A model generated the notes under the pieces. It made no database searches, was not told the origin of the DNA, and saw only the letters and a list, made by a program, of their open reading frames with translations. A program made the position numbers and the translations under genes. From Ancylostoma caninum (taxonomy: Eukaryota; Nematoda; Chromadorea; Rhabditida; Ancylostomatidae), in the NCBI GenBank assembly GCA_037903475.1, contig JBAJFG010000261.1, forward strand, positions 434,001-498,000: 64,000 nucleotides of DNA, read 5' to 3'. Positions 1 through 12,800 of this stretch are shown here, one piece after another. Positions within the stretch are counted from its first letter, which is position 1. The number at the start of each line of letters is the position of its first letter.

Positions 1-540
1 GCATGGGTTTTGCATGGATGTGCATGGGTTTTTCGTGCGTTTCGTATCGAATTTGCATAAGATTTTTGGAGACGCATAGGTTCTGCATGGGTATGCATGG
101 GTTTTGCATGGATTTGACCATTCCTGGTATAGAACTATTAAGTAAAAGTTGCATGTCTTAATCATGGGATTTGCATGTTTCAATCCCATGCAAAACACAG
201 TTTTTAAGTTTCCTGAGAATGGTCAAATCCATGCAAAACCCATGCATATTCATGCAGAACCATGCATACCCATGCAAAACCCATGCATGGGACTGAGGAA
301 AATCGTGGGTTTTTCGTGGGTTCTGCATTGAATTTGCATAGGATTTTGAAGACGCATGGATTCTGCATGAGTGTGCGTGGGTTTTGCATGGGTCTGGCAT
401 GGGTTTTGCTTGGATTTGACCATTGCTGGTACAGAACTGTCGGCTAAAATTGCACGAGCACGCGCGTCTCATTCGTGGGATTTGCATCCTTCAGTCTCAC
501 TTAAAACAGGGTTCTTAGGTTCCCTGAGTAGTTTCTAGTG
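1..540. repeat. Palindromic GCATGGGTTTT repeat, two ~310-bp units
   Basis: The block is dominated by GCATGG, GGGTTTTGCATGG and their complements. Two units run in the same direction, ending at about 217 (TTTCCTGAG) and 528 (TTCCCTGAG). Both contain GGATTTGACCATT followed by a CTGGTA(T/C)AGAACT block. Between them, 219-288 is the inverted complement of 90-122, so the first unit folds back. The short ORFs on both strands here come from repeat composition and are not genes. The element class is unknown and the repeat may continue to the left of the window. Confidence 0.8.
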
Positions 541-973
541 AGGAAAAAAAGCGTCAGTTGTATGGAAATGAGCTGAACACTACTCCGAGAGAACATCCAA
601 GCCCTCCTCGTTCGCCAGCTGGCATCGACGTGGGCCGCGGTCCCACAACGAAGTCCCTGTTCGCAACAGAGCGCAGATACAGACTAGAGCGCGCAAAAGC
701 CGTGGAGCTGTTATTTTCCGTGCCTTGTTTGTTTTACTGTTTTTTCTTTCTCATCCGAGTTTTTGAAAAAGAAAAAAACTGGCAGCACCTTTTTTTGTAG
801 CTTGTCAGCTTTACAGATAGCTGAAGCTTTCTGACCATCATTAACATTTTCATTCCTAAGAAACATTCTTATTTGCACGTGTTTGTTTAGCACCATCATT
901 CGTCTATTTTCGTGTCATTCTTCTATTTTTTGTATGAGTTGCATGTAGTCTTTCTAGTTGTAATTACTTTCTG
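541..973. other. 5' flank of the farnesyltransferase gene
   Basis: No coding segment with splice sites is recognised here. The stretch is T-rich close to the start codon. A TCTTTCTAG at about 949-957 could be a trans-splice acceptor for the gene that starts at 974. Confidence 0.4.
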
Positions 974-3583
974 ATGGCCGACGGTGAGGAGTTTTGTACT
1001 TCTGCACTTTATCGAGACAATCCGGAGTGGGCCGATGTGAAGCCAATATATCCAACGAAGGAGGAGGATGGTGCTGTTCGCATTGCGGTTACCGAACAAT
1101 GTGAGAAATTTTTGTTTAGGGGTACAACCATGTTCAAACTTAGCCGCGTTTTTTTTTATTTCAGTCAGAGATGCGTTTGCATATCTTCGAGCAGTCATTG
1201 CTTCCGGTGAAATGTCATCTCGCGTATTCTTGCTCACCGAGGATTGTATACAACTTAATCCGGCTAATTACACACTTTGGTAAGTTTTCATTTTTCCGTC
1301 ATTGCTTTTAGAATCCTAGCTCTGACATGTTAATTGAAGGCAGTTCCGCCGAGAATTGTTGAAGAAACTGAATGTCGATCTCTCGAATGAGCTCAAGTAC
1401 CTTGACGACATTATCATGCAAACTCCAAAGAATTACCAAGTTTGGTCAGTTATTGCTCATTTTCATAGTTTTAGTTTATCTTACTTACAGCTGTATTCAT
1501 CACTATTTTCTCAATTTTCTACTGCTAAATTTTGTCCCAATTTCTTTTTTTTTGTGCGGTTCCGGTCAGTCATTCTTGCATCACAGAGTACCGCTAGTAT
1601 CGCTTTGTCACGCCGTACCACCTTTGCGGTGCAGCAGAGCAGTTGGATCCCATGGTTGTCGATATTGATGTTTTTTTAAAATGTTTTCCATTTCTCTTCC
1701 TTGTGTGTTTGTTTCTTCGAAAGCGATGGAAAACATAAGCAAAACATCAATACCAGCAACCACTCAGATAAAAATGCCGTGCGAACGGGATCCTGTATGG
1801 TGGCAGCTACATTTCGCTGCTGGCTCACAGGGTTGCCGCGATCTGCTCGCACGGGGTTTTCTGTGCGAGCGGCGCTTCGACAATCGTGCAAGTGGGTCGC
1901 GAAATGTCTGCGAACCGCATATGCGGTGCCTATAGGTGGTGCGGCGCGGCAAAGCATATGGGCGGTATTCTGTTGTGCAAAAATGGTTGCCGGCGCTGTA
2001 GATTTGTGAGTTTTGCTGCTTATAGCGCATTCCTATTTCGATAAAGCAAGTATTGGCAATTTTATTGCCAGCCTAGGATTGATTGTCAGTTATGCATATT
2101 TGGATAGAGTACATAAGAAAGCATCCTTAACTAGCGCATCATTCTGTGGATATTTTTGCGTTATTCAGCAAAAACGGTGCATCAAAAGTGAAAATTCTGA
2201 TCTATTCTGTCAAATTCTTGATGGAATTATACCAGGTTTCTCTATATATTGTGATTGTCAACTATGTCGCGAGGTATCCAATAACTGAACCCGGAGAACT
2301 CCATCTATATGTTACGTTTTTGTTTTACCTTCAACGATCTAGTTCTGGAAGGGTACAGAATTCGTTCCCCTGTCGAGTGAATGCATTGAAGGGTGTTTTA
2401 CCGTTTACCACTCTGATGGTTCTCAGATCCAGCAGTGATAGAACGAGGCCACATTGCTAGGATAATTTGTAGCCATCCTTGCTGCTACTTTTTATACTTT
2501 TTTCTCTCGATGATACATGATGAGCTCTATGCTTACTTTAAGGCATCATCGTAGAGCCGTAGTGGAGTTAATTGGTGCTTCTGTAGCAAAAAATGAGCTT
2601 GCATTCACAGCTTCAGTAATCGAGGACGAATCGAAAAATTACCATGCGTGGCAGTACAGGTTCGCAATCTACTTTTGAAGACAAAATGGATTCAGATGGT
2701 TCAACATGCACAAAACCGCTCTAAATCTTATTCGATCTTTTTCAGACAGTGGGTTCTCCGCCACTTTGTTTTTACCGGCGATGACGTCGACACCGCGGTC
2801 GAGACGGAGTTGTCCTTCACTGCCAAGCTCCTTTTTGAGGATCCCCGCAACAATTCCGCTTGGAATAACCGCTACTTTGTGCTACAAACGAACAACAAGC
2901 TGGCCGATCCAAGCACAGTTGACAGCGAGATCAGGTTCTCAATGCGTATTCTCATTCAACACTTGTTCATCCGTTTATGCGTATAACCTTTGTTTGTCTA
3001 ACTTTCATCTTTAGTCTTGCCAAACGTTTCATCGAGAAGATGCCTCACAATGAGAGCGTCTGGAACTACTTGGCAGGGTGAGTTCCCCCCTTAAAACCAG
3101 CAAACTGTAGCTGTTTTTCATCGACATGCTCGTGTTTAGTATACTTCTCGGCAATGGGTTGTCGTCTCGTGCGGACGTGGTTGCCTTTGTTGAGGATTTG
3201 TATGAGAGAACAGAAGCTTCCAAAAGAGCACCCTACCTGGTATTCAGAAATTCTAGTGGTGCTCCATCGTAGTTGGGTGTGGAATATGCCTCCATTTTCC
3301 AGGTCTCATTCCTTTGTGACATCCTCCTGGAGAATATCGAGAATGACGTAAATGCTCCGGAGAATTGCAAGAGAGCGAAGGAGGTTGTAACATTCACTCT
3401 ATTCATTTTTCACCGCACTTTCCTATCATCTATCAAATTCTGTGCTTTTCTATAAGCAGTCAATTTCAGCTATACACTGAGCTGGTTTCTCTGGATCCTG
3501 TCCGTTCCAATTATTGGAAGCATCAGATAAGAGTAGCTGATAATCTGTTGGAAAGACGAAGCTATAAGACAGTCGCGAAGTGA
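974..3583 (+). CDS. FNTA: Protein farnesyltransferase/geranylgeranyltransferase-I alpha subunit
   Basis: This is the shared alpha subunit of the cytosolic heterodimeric prenyltransferases, which attach farnesyl or geranylgeranyl groups to C-terminal CaaX cysteines of Ras/Rho-type proteins. Nine exons join in phase: 974-1100, 1165-1279, 1340-1444, 2543-2659, 2746-2934, 3015-3077, 3140-3239, 3303-3383 and 3470-3583. They total 1011 nt (336 residues plus stop), a little shorter than the human protein. The N-terminus contains YRDNPEWADVKP. The PPTA helical-hairpin repeats follow, each with its N-x-x-W signature: NPANYTLWQFRR, PKNYQVWHHRR, KNYHAWQYRQW, NNSAWNNRYFV and NESVWNYLAG. All family landmarks are in order and no stop or frameshift was seen. 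Intron 3 (1.1 kb) is enlarged by a foldback element. The start is the first ATG of the exon carrying the conserved N-terminus. INTS13 follows on the same strand. Confidence 0.95.
1577..1980. mobile_element. Foldback MITE in intron 3 of FNTA
   Basis: The ends are inverted copies: TTGCATCACAGAGTACCGC at 1577-1595 pairs with the complement of GGCGGTATTCTGTTGTGCAA at 1961-1980. Pairing continues inward through a CGCCGyACCACCT block. A second inner inverted pair (about 1652-1705 against 1726-1765, sharing TATTGATGTTTT and TGTTTTCCAT) makes most of the 404 bp able to fold. No transposase is encoded. A related half-copy lies at 45256-45440. The superfamily is not determined. Confidence 0.75.
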
Positions 3584-3847
3584 TGATGATGAAGTTGAAC
3601 ATCTGCTGGTCCATATCGCAACGCGGATTATCACTATGCTATGATCTTCGATGCAATTCTTTGTATAAATGCTATTCGAGTGCACTAGTTCCTGCCATAA
3701 CCGGTATATTACCATTCTCATTGTTGTGCGGATGAATTTTTTAAATGAACTTTTTATTGCTTGATTGTGAGCTAACTCGAATCCGACATCGGTTCATTAT
3801 CCCTTCAAGACGTTGCGATAATAGAAATATGAATTGCGCAAATTTAG
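3584..3847 (+). promoter_or_regulatory. FNTA-INTS13 intercistronic region with candidate trans-splice acceptor
   Basis: The stop of FNTA and the start of INTS13 are 264 bp apart on one strand. The gap ends in GCAAATTTAG placed directly against the INTS13 ATG, and carries a T-rich stretch near 3737-3762. In nematode operons the downstream cistron receives a spliced leader at such an acceptor. The spacing is somewhat longer than the usual ~100 bp, so SL1 trans-splicing of an independently transcribed gene is also possible. Confidence 0.5.
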
Positions 3848-6800
3848 ATGGGGCTTGGACCTGACCACAAGGTTTTGGTGGTGCTGGATCATGGGTCCCG
3901 TTTCGCTAAGAATGCTGGTAATGTGAGTGATCATCTGTGCTTAAGCTTTATAAATGGCTCAAAATTTATTCTTTCAGCCGCTTAACATCACTCTCAAAGA
4001 ATCGAACACGAGCCGTACGGTAACTGATCTCGTTGGTTTCCTTGCATTAATTGTGAAGTGAAAAGGAGGGTCACCGTTGTAGGTTGGAAAGTGTGATAAA
4101 TCGCTTTGGACGTGGTGTGTGGAAGCAACGCTAGAGCTGCATCGGGTCGTCTTCGACTTGTTCTCCGGCGAACATGATGCAGGGTGTGCTCGTCTTATGC
4201 GTCTCGTTCTGGCAGACTGTGTTGGGAGAGTTCTGCAGCCACGTTGGGGCACTGAGCTCGTCACACAACAAGAGGTAAGTTCAACCCACAATGTGGAATC
4301 GCCTTGATTGAGTGTGGGTCATGATGACGAGGCGAAACAAAGCTGGTCACATTTCTGTGATTGGCCCATCCTTTAGTTGACCCAATCTCAATAAAATAAC
4401 TCGCCCCTTTTCGTATAAACCTGACCCACACCCTCTTGACTGGTCCATTTCATGAAAATTTGTTACGGATTATTCGGGTACCTTGACTTTTTTGCTTGGA
4501 GAACGCGACTATAATGGGTTACCATCAGATAAACAGGATGAATGAGCGTTAGCCGGGGTCATGTAATCTTACACCTTGATAGCTGGAGCGTTTCAGATTT
4601 TGAACTCGCTTTCTGGAATTGGCCTACCTTCAACTAGTGACGACAGTGATGGTGTAACTCTTAGTGGAATAACTCTTGCCATCGAAGCGCTCAGTCAGCT
4701 TAGTGACGCGCAGATAAAAGGAGACGGTTGTATTGCCCCAAAGAAAAGTTAGTGATCTAGATGTTACTCGATTTTATTTGTTTTGTCAGTTTTCTTGTAT
4801 TCAGAGGAAGGAAGGACTACAGAGGAAAAAAGCAACTTCAGTCGAGTACCCAAGTGCTGGGAAACGCCGACAACTTCTTCAGTAGCGTTGGAATCGGATC
4901 GTAAGGTCGTGGAGAACACAGGATCTGTGGTTATCTTTACATCATTTGTGGAGTAAGGATATGACGTCGTAATACTCGCACCTGAACTACTGCTTTGGCC
5001 TTATTTATTTAATTACTGCAGGGATGAACGCCTAACCGAGTTGGAAAATGAAGTGGCAGATGTCATAAATTGTCGGAATAGAATAATTAAATCTCTACAG
5101 GATAGCTCGTAAGTTTGTCCCGTGCGGTAGTTTGCTTGTTCTTCATTGATACCACTGTTTGACAGTTTCTTCTAGGTTCTCTTGTATCAACCATGTAAAA
5201 CTTTACATTATCAATGTTCTCCCAAATGACCAACCATCTACTGCGACTTCAAAGCCATTCAGAGAAGTAGGTTTTGCTTATCGATTTTGTCTACAGATTG
5301 TAGTTATATATTTTCATTCTAAAATATTTGGTTAGTTCACAAACTCAAGTGACCAAAAGATAGTGGTGTACGTCTTCAAAGTTAACATTAATTAGTTTAG
5401 AAGATTTTTTGTGATGAATTCCAGAAGCGACTTCCCCACTGAAATAGTCGCGAACAATCACTGTTGTTTTCTGATTTCCTTTAAATCTTCCTTGCCTTTA
5501 TTTATCTGCTTAAAATTTTCATTAAAAAGTCTTTGAAGGAATCCCTTCCAATTTCCCCATCTTTCAATAGAGTGTCGCCTTCGTATCATCTGATTATCAT
5601 ATCCTTGGTAGTGGCATATTAGTTGGATTAAAAGAAAACAAAACCCGTCTCAATTGTTTTATTTTCAGATTTCACCCGCATTATCTTCCTGCGTTTTCTC
5701 CCGTCCAGCCGGAGACCAGTTGATCTCAGTAATTCATTCTGTTTCCATAAATATCTACGACCTCGTTTCAACTACGATCTCAGGAATACCCATGAAGGTG
5801 GGATTTTGATTCAGAACATTGTGTTTGGGTATATTTTTCGGAAATTTGGGAGGACCGCTTTGGGTGATGAACTATGTTTTATGAAAAAAAAAAACGTTAC
5901 CACGAAATATTTGGCAGGTTGCATGGTATCTGAAAGGTTGTGCGTTTGGAGCGAACCTATTTTTATATGTCGTCTGAAATACTACTCAGTGTTGGCTTTT
6001 TTCGTCATGCTATTCCATGGGGCTCGTTTTCCATTGTTAAATGTAAAAAAATAATTCAGCGTTGCGATCAACAATTGAGGCCTATATATTACTACAGCTT
6101 TGTTTAGGAGGAAGCCCAGCAAGGTCAATCCGCGGTGGCGATAAACTATGATGTAGAGCTGTTGCACAGGAGGGAAGCGCATACAGAACTCGAACGCCTC
6201 GGACTTGTCACCACAAACGCTGCTGAAGGTTGTTGATTATGAAGCATTTTCTCCAACCACTCTTTCCTTTTCGGTTTACAAAATTATGGTTGTGCTCAAG
6301 CCTCATTAAGAACCACCAGCTTGAGTGTGAGTTATTCAGTCCCGTGTTTTTAACTGTAATGGTATTCCTTTCATTCAGACTTCACTGGCACTTTGATGGT
6401 TTATGCTGGCAGCGCTACATACCCCACTGCACGGCTGGTTTGGTCCACACCAGTACCAAAAGGGCGATGGAACACGGTCAGTGGCTAAATAGGGGTTTTT
6501 TGTTCTGTCGTATGTGTTATTCGTAGAGGAAAAATCATTGAAGTATTTCCTTGTAGTGTTTGATGTTTACTCTCGGAGTACTTCTTTACATTTCTTGCTC
6601 TTCCTCTCAAACGTTCGCTTCCAACTTTGTTCCGTGTGAGCAAGTTTCATTTTGATAGTTTCTTTAGGCTTATATCACGAACTGTGGTCTGTAGAGATTA
6701 CTAATCATTTGTAGTGGTGGTTTTCACAACTTTTATTCGAATATACTCAACAAACAGTAGGAAGCTACATGTCCAAGTAGTTATCTCAGGCAGTTTTGCC

Positions 6801-9800
6801 TAATACAAAGACTCCTACATGTATCGTTGTAACATGAATGGGAAACGTTTTCCTGCAGTTTCCTCGCAATCGTCATGCCTCTCGAGTTACGCCTTCAGCC
6901 GTCAATAGCCGTCCATCAGTTTGTCTGTCGTCGTATCTTCTTCAAGGACGTAATGTAATGCTCGAGGTTACGGTATGTAAAATGTGAAAATCTGACCTAT
7001 GTATGTGCTTCGCCTGAAACTATATTCGAAGCTTTGCAGCGCGTTGCCAAATGTGAAGGTCTTCTATCAAACGTCGGTGCAAAACTTATCGCACATACTC
7101 TTATTGCTCACGGAGGACATATCTATATACATGCGAACGACGTAGGCCCTCACGGTTTGTTTAGCTTGACATATGCTTCTGAGTTTTTGTAAAACCCAGG
7201 CAAATTGTTGGAATGGTTTTTTTGTTGTGTCAAAAAGAAGCAAAGAATTTCGAGGGTTTTCTGCTCTTACTCTACTATTCAGTCCACTTTATTTTCACTA
7301 CAAATATTTGTAGATCTTATTGTTTCCGCTGTCGATAACTATCCTGGATCTACAGTGTTTCTATTCATCTCTAGGGGACTATAAAATGTATCCATTAGTG
7401 TTTCCAACGCTAGATTCCGTCTGAAACACCTTTAGTACATGTACTAATTAGAAGTATAATAAAATAAGGAAGAGGATAGTGTTACGGGAGTGCTGTTTGC
7501 CCTCAAAGCAAGAATGCAATGAGTAATGACAGCGCTGGCTGAGCCGCACTGCGATTATCACCAAGTTGCTGTCATATTGCAATGCAAGGAGCTTCTGAAC
7601 TGTTCACGGCGACTTTTTATAAAGCTTTTATATAGTCCACAGTGCTTGTTTGTCACATTTTTTTTCTGGAACAAGTAAGTACTTTCAATTTAATGGGTAC
7701 TATTGTCCAGCTGTGCTCGATTGTCAAGCAACTCGTGAAAAAATGGAGCTGAAGAAGGCAGCAAATGGGCGAGTTTCGGATTTCGTTGCGCTTATGAAGG
7801 AGAGTTCCCTTCATCTGGCGGTGTCCGACAAAACAGAATCTAGTGAAAAGCCCCTCCCTACAGTTGGTTATTTGAATTTCTACAAAAATATCATTGCTGT
7901 TCGAAAAAGCGTGCACTGTTGCAGTCATCAGTTGTCGCATGTTCCCAGCCACGTCGACAACTTCTTCGGGTAACCCGGTATTGGCCGCTTCGTTCTGACC
8001 ATTGTCTTATCTACAACATTCCTAAGGTAGTTGTTTTGAAATAAATGTATAATATTTCACTCACAGTTGTAGGCTGTCCTAAATTGCTGAATTTTCGAAC
8101 ATTTGTTATCTGCTATTCATCACTATCTGTTACGATTTCACTTGACCTCATCCGGTTCCTCGCCGATCACCTTAGCAAGCGCTAATGGCATTCGCATGGC
8201 GAGACTTGAGAACTTCAATACGCATGCGTTCAAATGCACGGAAAATGATACCCTGTTCCCTAGGATTTCTCGAGTGATTCCAGCAGTCTCGCCCGTGGAT
8301 ATAAACTCTTCTTCTCTCAAAACCCCGAAATCCAGTAGAATCTCAAACAAGAAAAAAGATTACCCTTGGTGCTGCTTTTAAGTGCTTGATCTTGTGCCAA
8401 GGTTTTCTTTCATATGCAAACTTTTGCTTTATTTTATATTTATTCCTAATTTCTTATCTCTAAAAGCAATTGACTTTTCAGCGCTTCGACGCACTTTTCG
8501 CTATTATGCGTCAGCCACAGTTGTCAACAGTCGACGCAGACAAATGTAAACAGGTAGGCGCACTATATTAGCCAGCATCAAGTTAAAACTGTTGTTGTGA
8601 ATTGCGATGTTACTAATTTAGGTCATTCACCAGTTGGTGGCTTTGAAGGATTCCAGAGAACGCTTGTGCGAAGGTAGTACTGCTACGCGTTTGTTAAAGG
8701 ACGGTAGCAGTAGGTTCGTTCTGGTGACACTGATCTTCATTGTATACAAAAGAGTAATCTCTTGATGATAATCCCAGGGAAGAGCAGCTCCGAATTGCCT
8801 TCTTGGAAATGGCTAGACATTTGGGGAACTATGTCAATCATTCCGAGAAGCATGCTGAGGTTAGGATAATCCTGCTGAGCTGCGAATTTTAATTTTGTTT
8901 GCAGTGGGTAACTAGGTCTCAAAAACTATGTATATCTAATATGCTTCTTTCTTTCATGTCTTCCACTTGTTCATACAGTCGACTGGTCTTGAACGCTCCG
9001 TTAAGATTTCTACGTCCGATGTGACAGTTGTTGATCGTAGCCGGTGAGTACTCATACTTCCTTGCTGTGGACGTTATTTTTGTTTTATATAGGAAGATAA
9101 CAAGTTGACAACTTCACATCCAGATAAGATCCTGGGAAAAGTTTTTGCTGGAGAATCGACTGAACTGATTGATTAAGTTTGAACACAGGTTCAAAAAGTT
9201 TTAAGGTAGCACAAAATTATGATTATGATGCGATTTTTTCGAGAGCCTGCTCACTCATGACATTCGTTTTGTTGGCATGTGTATGAATTCGCGAACATAC
9301 CATTTCATGTGAAGTCCAAGGATTTTTGGTCCCGAGAAAAATTATTTGTTTGAGTTTGTCAGCTTTCTACCACTCGAGAGATTGCTTTTGTAGGATGAAA
9401 AGGCAAGAGCCGGCCACTACCAATTTCGCTGTTGCATCAGCATCTGCGATGTCCTCGGCCGCTAGCGAAGTGCGGAATATGAGTCGGAGTAATTCGCCGC
9501 TGCCCAAGAAGCCACGCAAATCAATGTATCTTTGGAAACCAAACGGTTTGTTACATTATTTGGGGGAAGGAACACCTTGCTGTCATTTGCATTCGAATAT
9601 GTAATAATTGTTTTCTGGCCTTGCAAGTATCATTGTCATATGATTTAGAGACATTGAATTTGTACGACTACCTTGTGGAGAAGGAGGAGCGGCACCACCG
9701 AACGCACTGGGTCGATTTCGTTGGTCGGCTGAAGGCAGGAAATCGCCCCGCGCATCTGTACCCCAATCTTGATTTGTCTACGGCTTCTGCAAAACAAGAC

Positions 9801-9803
9801 TAG
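3848..9803 (+). CDS. INTS13: Integrator complex subunit 13 / Asunder homologue
   Basis: INTS13 is a subunit of the nuclear Integrator complex (3'-end processing of snRNAs and premature termination by RNA polymerase II) and in flies regulates dynein localisation and the cell cycle. I place exons at 3848-3922, 3978-4019, 4083-4274, 4597-4747, 4805-4952, 5022-5108, 5176-5266, 5669-5797, 6108-6228, 6379-6476, 6859-6972, 7040-7154, 7711-7862, 7910-8026, 8482-8553, 8622-8713, 8778-8859, 8979-9043, 9394-9545 and 9649-9803, all in compatible phase. Family landmarks in order are VLVVLDHG, DKSLWTWCVE, DLVSTTISGIPMK, INYDVELLHRREAH, AVNSRPSVCLSSYLLQGR, LIAHGGHIYIH, VTRYWPL, HLGNYVNHSEKH, and a C-terminal LYDYLVEKEERHHRTHWVDF close to the vertebrate LWSNRINTANSRKHQEF region. 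The intron 7863-7909 is only 47 bp. No disabling mutation was seen. Exon 8103-8381 was considered and rejected because the flanking exons join directly. Confidence 0.9.
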
Positions 9804-12800
9804 GTCTGGGTATCGACTGGATTGATTTTGACTTCCATTTTATGTTCTACGTGATATTAATAGATTGGGCTACTTGCTGTATGTTATCATGTGATTCACT
9901 CCAGTGTTTTCTTTTTTAAATGATAAAAATAATAATAATAAAAAATCTGTCATTGCAGTTGCGTATTCACGTCTAGCATAACATGGGAGAGTGGATGCGA
10001 GTAGAATGTTGTCGCTGTGGAGTATGACACCCTGTTTCGCCGTCCAGATCTGTAGAAGAGGATGTTTCATGAGCAGCAGAGACGGGATGCTAACTCCTTA
10101 CTGAGGGTAGCTATAGTCTGTCGATAAAAACAGAATATTAATCAAAATGTATATTTCCGGAGAAGGTTATGTGGTGTACTGCACAGCACGTAACTTGAGA
10201 GAAAGTTCTTCGACTCTGGGAATACAGCATTCTGTCCGTTCATTCCCCCGTAGTCTAGAGGCCTAGAATGTTTGCTGTGGAGTGATCAACAAATTATTTC
10301 GTTGTAACATGCCAGTCAGTACGATTCTGGCATGTGGTTCAGCACTGATGTGGGAGCGGTTGTGGTTACAAATGAAGTGAAAACAAAAAAGGAGCGAAAA
10401 AGCGCTTTATTGATAGCACCTGAACCAGCACTTTAATGGCAGCACCCACGGAAATTTTCGACCTCGACATTTGGGTACTATTCGGGGCAGTACCAGGCGC
10501 TCAACACTCACAACACTGAAAACAGTCAAAACTTTGGAAATACTCGTTTTCTGGAACCTCTCAACTCATCAATCTTACCAGATTAGGCCTAGTTGCACGA
10601 GCCGTTTGAGGATGACCGATACGAAGAGGTCGGTAACGCCGCCTTTTCGCCTGCTATTCTGTTGATGTGGACGGTTTTCGAAACTGCTTTGCAACGTTTC
10701 TGAAGTAGACGAAAGAAAATGATTTTTGGAAGAATTAGAATGGATGATACCCAAGATCGAGCTTGGGCGAAGCAGAACTGAAGCAGACCCTGCGAATGCT
10801 CGCGACAGAAGCTAAGGAGAGGAAGAAAAAGAGGGACAAGAGCTATTAACTGAGGATTGCTCAGCCTATTGATATGAGGAAACCGTTATTTTGAGGGTAA
10901 CGAAATCAGTGACAGTGTTAATGAATAGCTCATAGTCACTTCTAGCGATGATGTCCATACTGTTATTTGCGTAAGTTGTTGAATAGAGCTATACCACAAA
11001 AACAGAGATCAAAATATCGGACACAACTTTTCTGTCAATTTACACTTACTGATATTTGCTGATATTTAGTGTGAACCATGAAACTTTACGACGACGACGA
11101 CATCCAAAACTTCGTGATGTTGAGGGGCAGCTGGTTGCTATGAGAACCAATCCAGATATTCTGGACTCATCTGCGTTAAGTCTATTCCTGTGTTGGTAAA
11201 TGAAAAGAAAAGTCACATGCTCTTTTTTGGGAATTGCAATAAGTTAGATCAACGAGAGCCTTGCGTGAAAAAAGTCACGGTGAGTGTTCGCGAAATGATT
11301 CCTTCCTCCTAGCATTAGCCACTGTTCTTCGCAGATGATAACTATACCCATTAGCGGTATTTAGCGCCACACCCACTCTTGTTCACAGAAGATTTAACCT
11401 ATACTACAACCCCCCCCCCCTCTCTGCGCTGGTCTTGGTAAAAACCAGTCTTTTCCAGAACTATCCGTGTGTTTTTACTCTTAGCGGTTCTGGCCTCATA
11501 GTCACTAAAAAGGCCCTCCATGCGCTGTCTCAATTGTCTGTGTTTTTATTAATTATTAGCTGTTAGTGATTACTAATTAACTACTCTTCGATTCGTGCTA
11601 GGAGAGAAGTTGAGATTGATGTTCCGTATGAAGTACTCGGATGTACGGCACAACGGCTATCTTAGTCGAGCTCGAGTTGGTCTCGTGACCGCTCACCTTC
11701 ACCTTCTTTCGTCCAGAACCTGTTCTCTAATCATAATCTACGCTTAGGTCTAGTGGGTTACTTCATCAAACGATTTGCCTCTTCATTGTTCTCTTATTGA
11801 TGTCTCCCTCTTATCTATCTAACACATTCCCAACACATGTGCAACCTATCGTACACGCTCTTTCTGATGTCATGTGAGACATTTATAATTAGTCGATACA
11901 GTTTCTAGTCTCCTCGAACTTCTTGATTATGAGCTTTTAATAGCGATAGCTTAGTTCTTAGAAAACATGGGACAAGTTATCATCCACAAACTGGATCATT
12001 ACTTTAGCAGAGCATATGAAGAAACATAGCAGTAAATACCTTTTGATCATATTGTACAAGCTGCGCCGTAAGTTCTTGTACACCATGTTTATTAATGCCT
12101 TAGCGGTTGAATTCAACATAATGGGGTTACTTCTACAGTGACATTGAGGCAACTAAGTAGCACCTTAAACCACCTGTCAGATCAGGAGTATGCGTTCGCT
12201 ATTTGCTTTTGTAATAACTCAAGGCCGAGAGAGTAGCGAGCACCTCGCGGCACGGTACATATAACAGTGTCATTTTCTAACTGAAGGCACTCTTCAGAAG
12301 AAATCGAGTCGTTTCTCACTAAAACTTTGGGGCAGACGAGGATGACATTAAGGAATTCGCAGGAAGAAAAGGGACCACCTCAATTTCGAAAATTTCAGAA
12401 AATTTCTAAAGGACGTGTATGAGGTAATTTTTCCAGTTTTCTGATGATTCACAACATTAAAGCTACATTGATTTTTACTCGCACAGCATTTTGGGAGAGA
12501 ACACACCTTGCTGCTTTCGAATCAATTGAAGTGTGCCAAGATGACGCTTCGGTAAGAGGTAGAATCTGCTCATGTACCAAGTTCATCTCCTGGTTTGATG
12601 CGCAAACGAAATCCCGTGTTGAGAACGAACTCTTCTATGGCGCCAATCTGAATCTGATGAAGTGCTGTTTGCAGCCTAGGTTCAAAGCCAAATCAGATGC
12701 AATATCACACATATGTTAGTTAAGACTCGTAGAATAAAGCTCAGGAAAAGTTTTGAGTGGATTTATACAAGAAATACCACCATGCAGCTAGCTTAGGTGC

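Noticed and set aside
1568..1668. Extra FNTA exon containing LHHRVPLVSL
   Set aside because: Exon 2543-2659 supplies the true HHRR segment in phase; the lookalike lies in the left arm of the MITE.
8103..8381. Additional INTS13 exon
   Set aside because: Exons 7910-8026 and 8482-8553 join in phase and align directly to the family without it.
9870..10070. Mariner transposase fragment on the minus strand (KQGVILHSDN)
   Set aside because: Only about ten residues resemble the LHxDNARPH region and the sequence on both sides does not continue the match.
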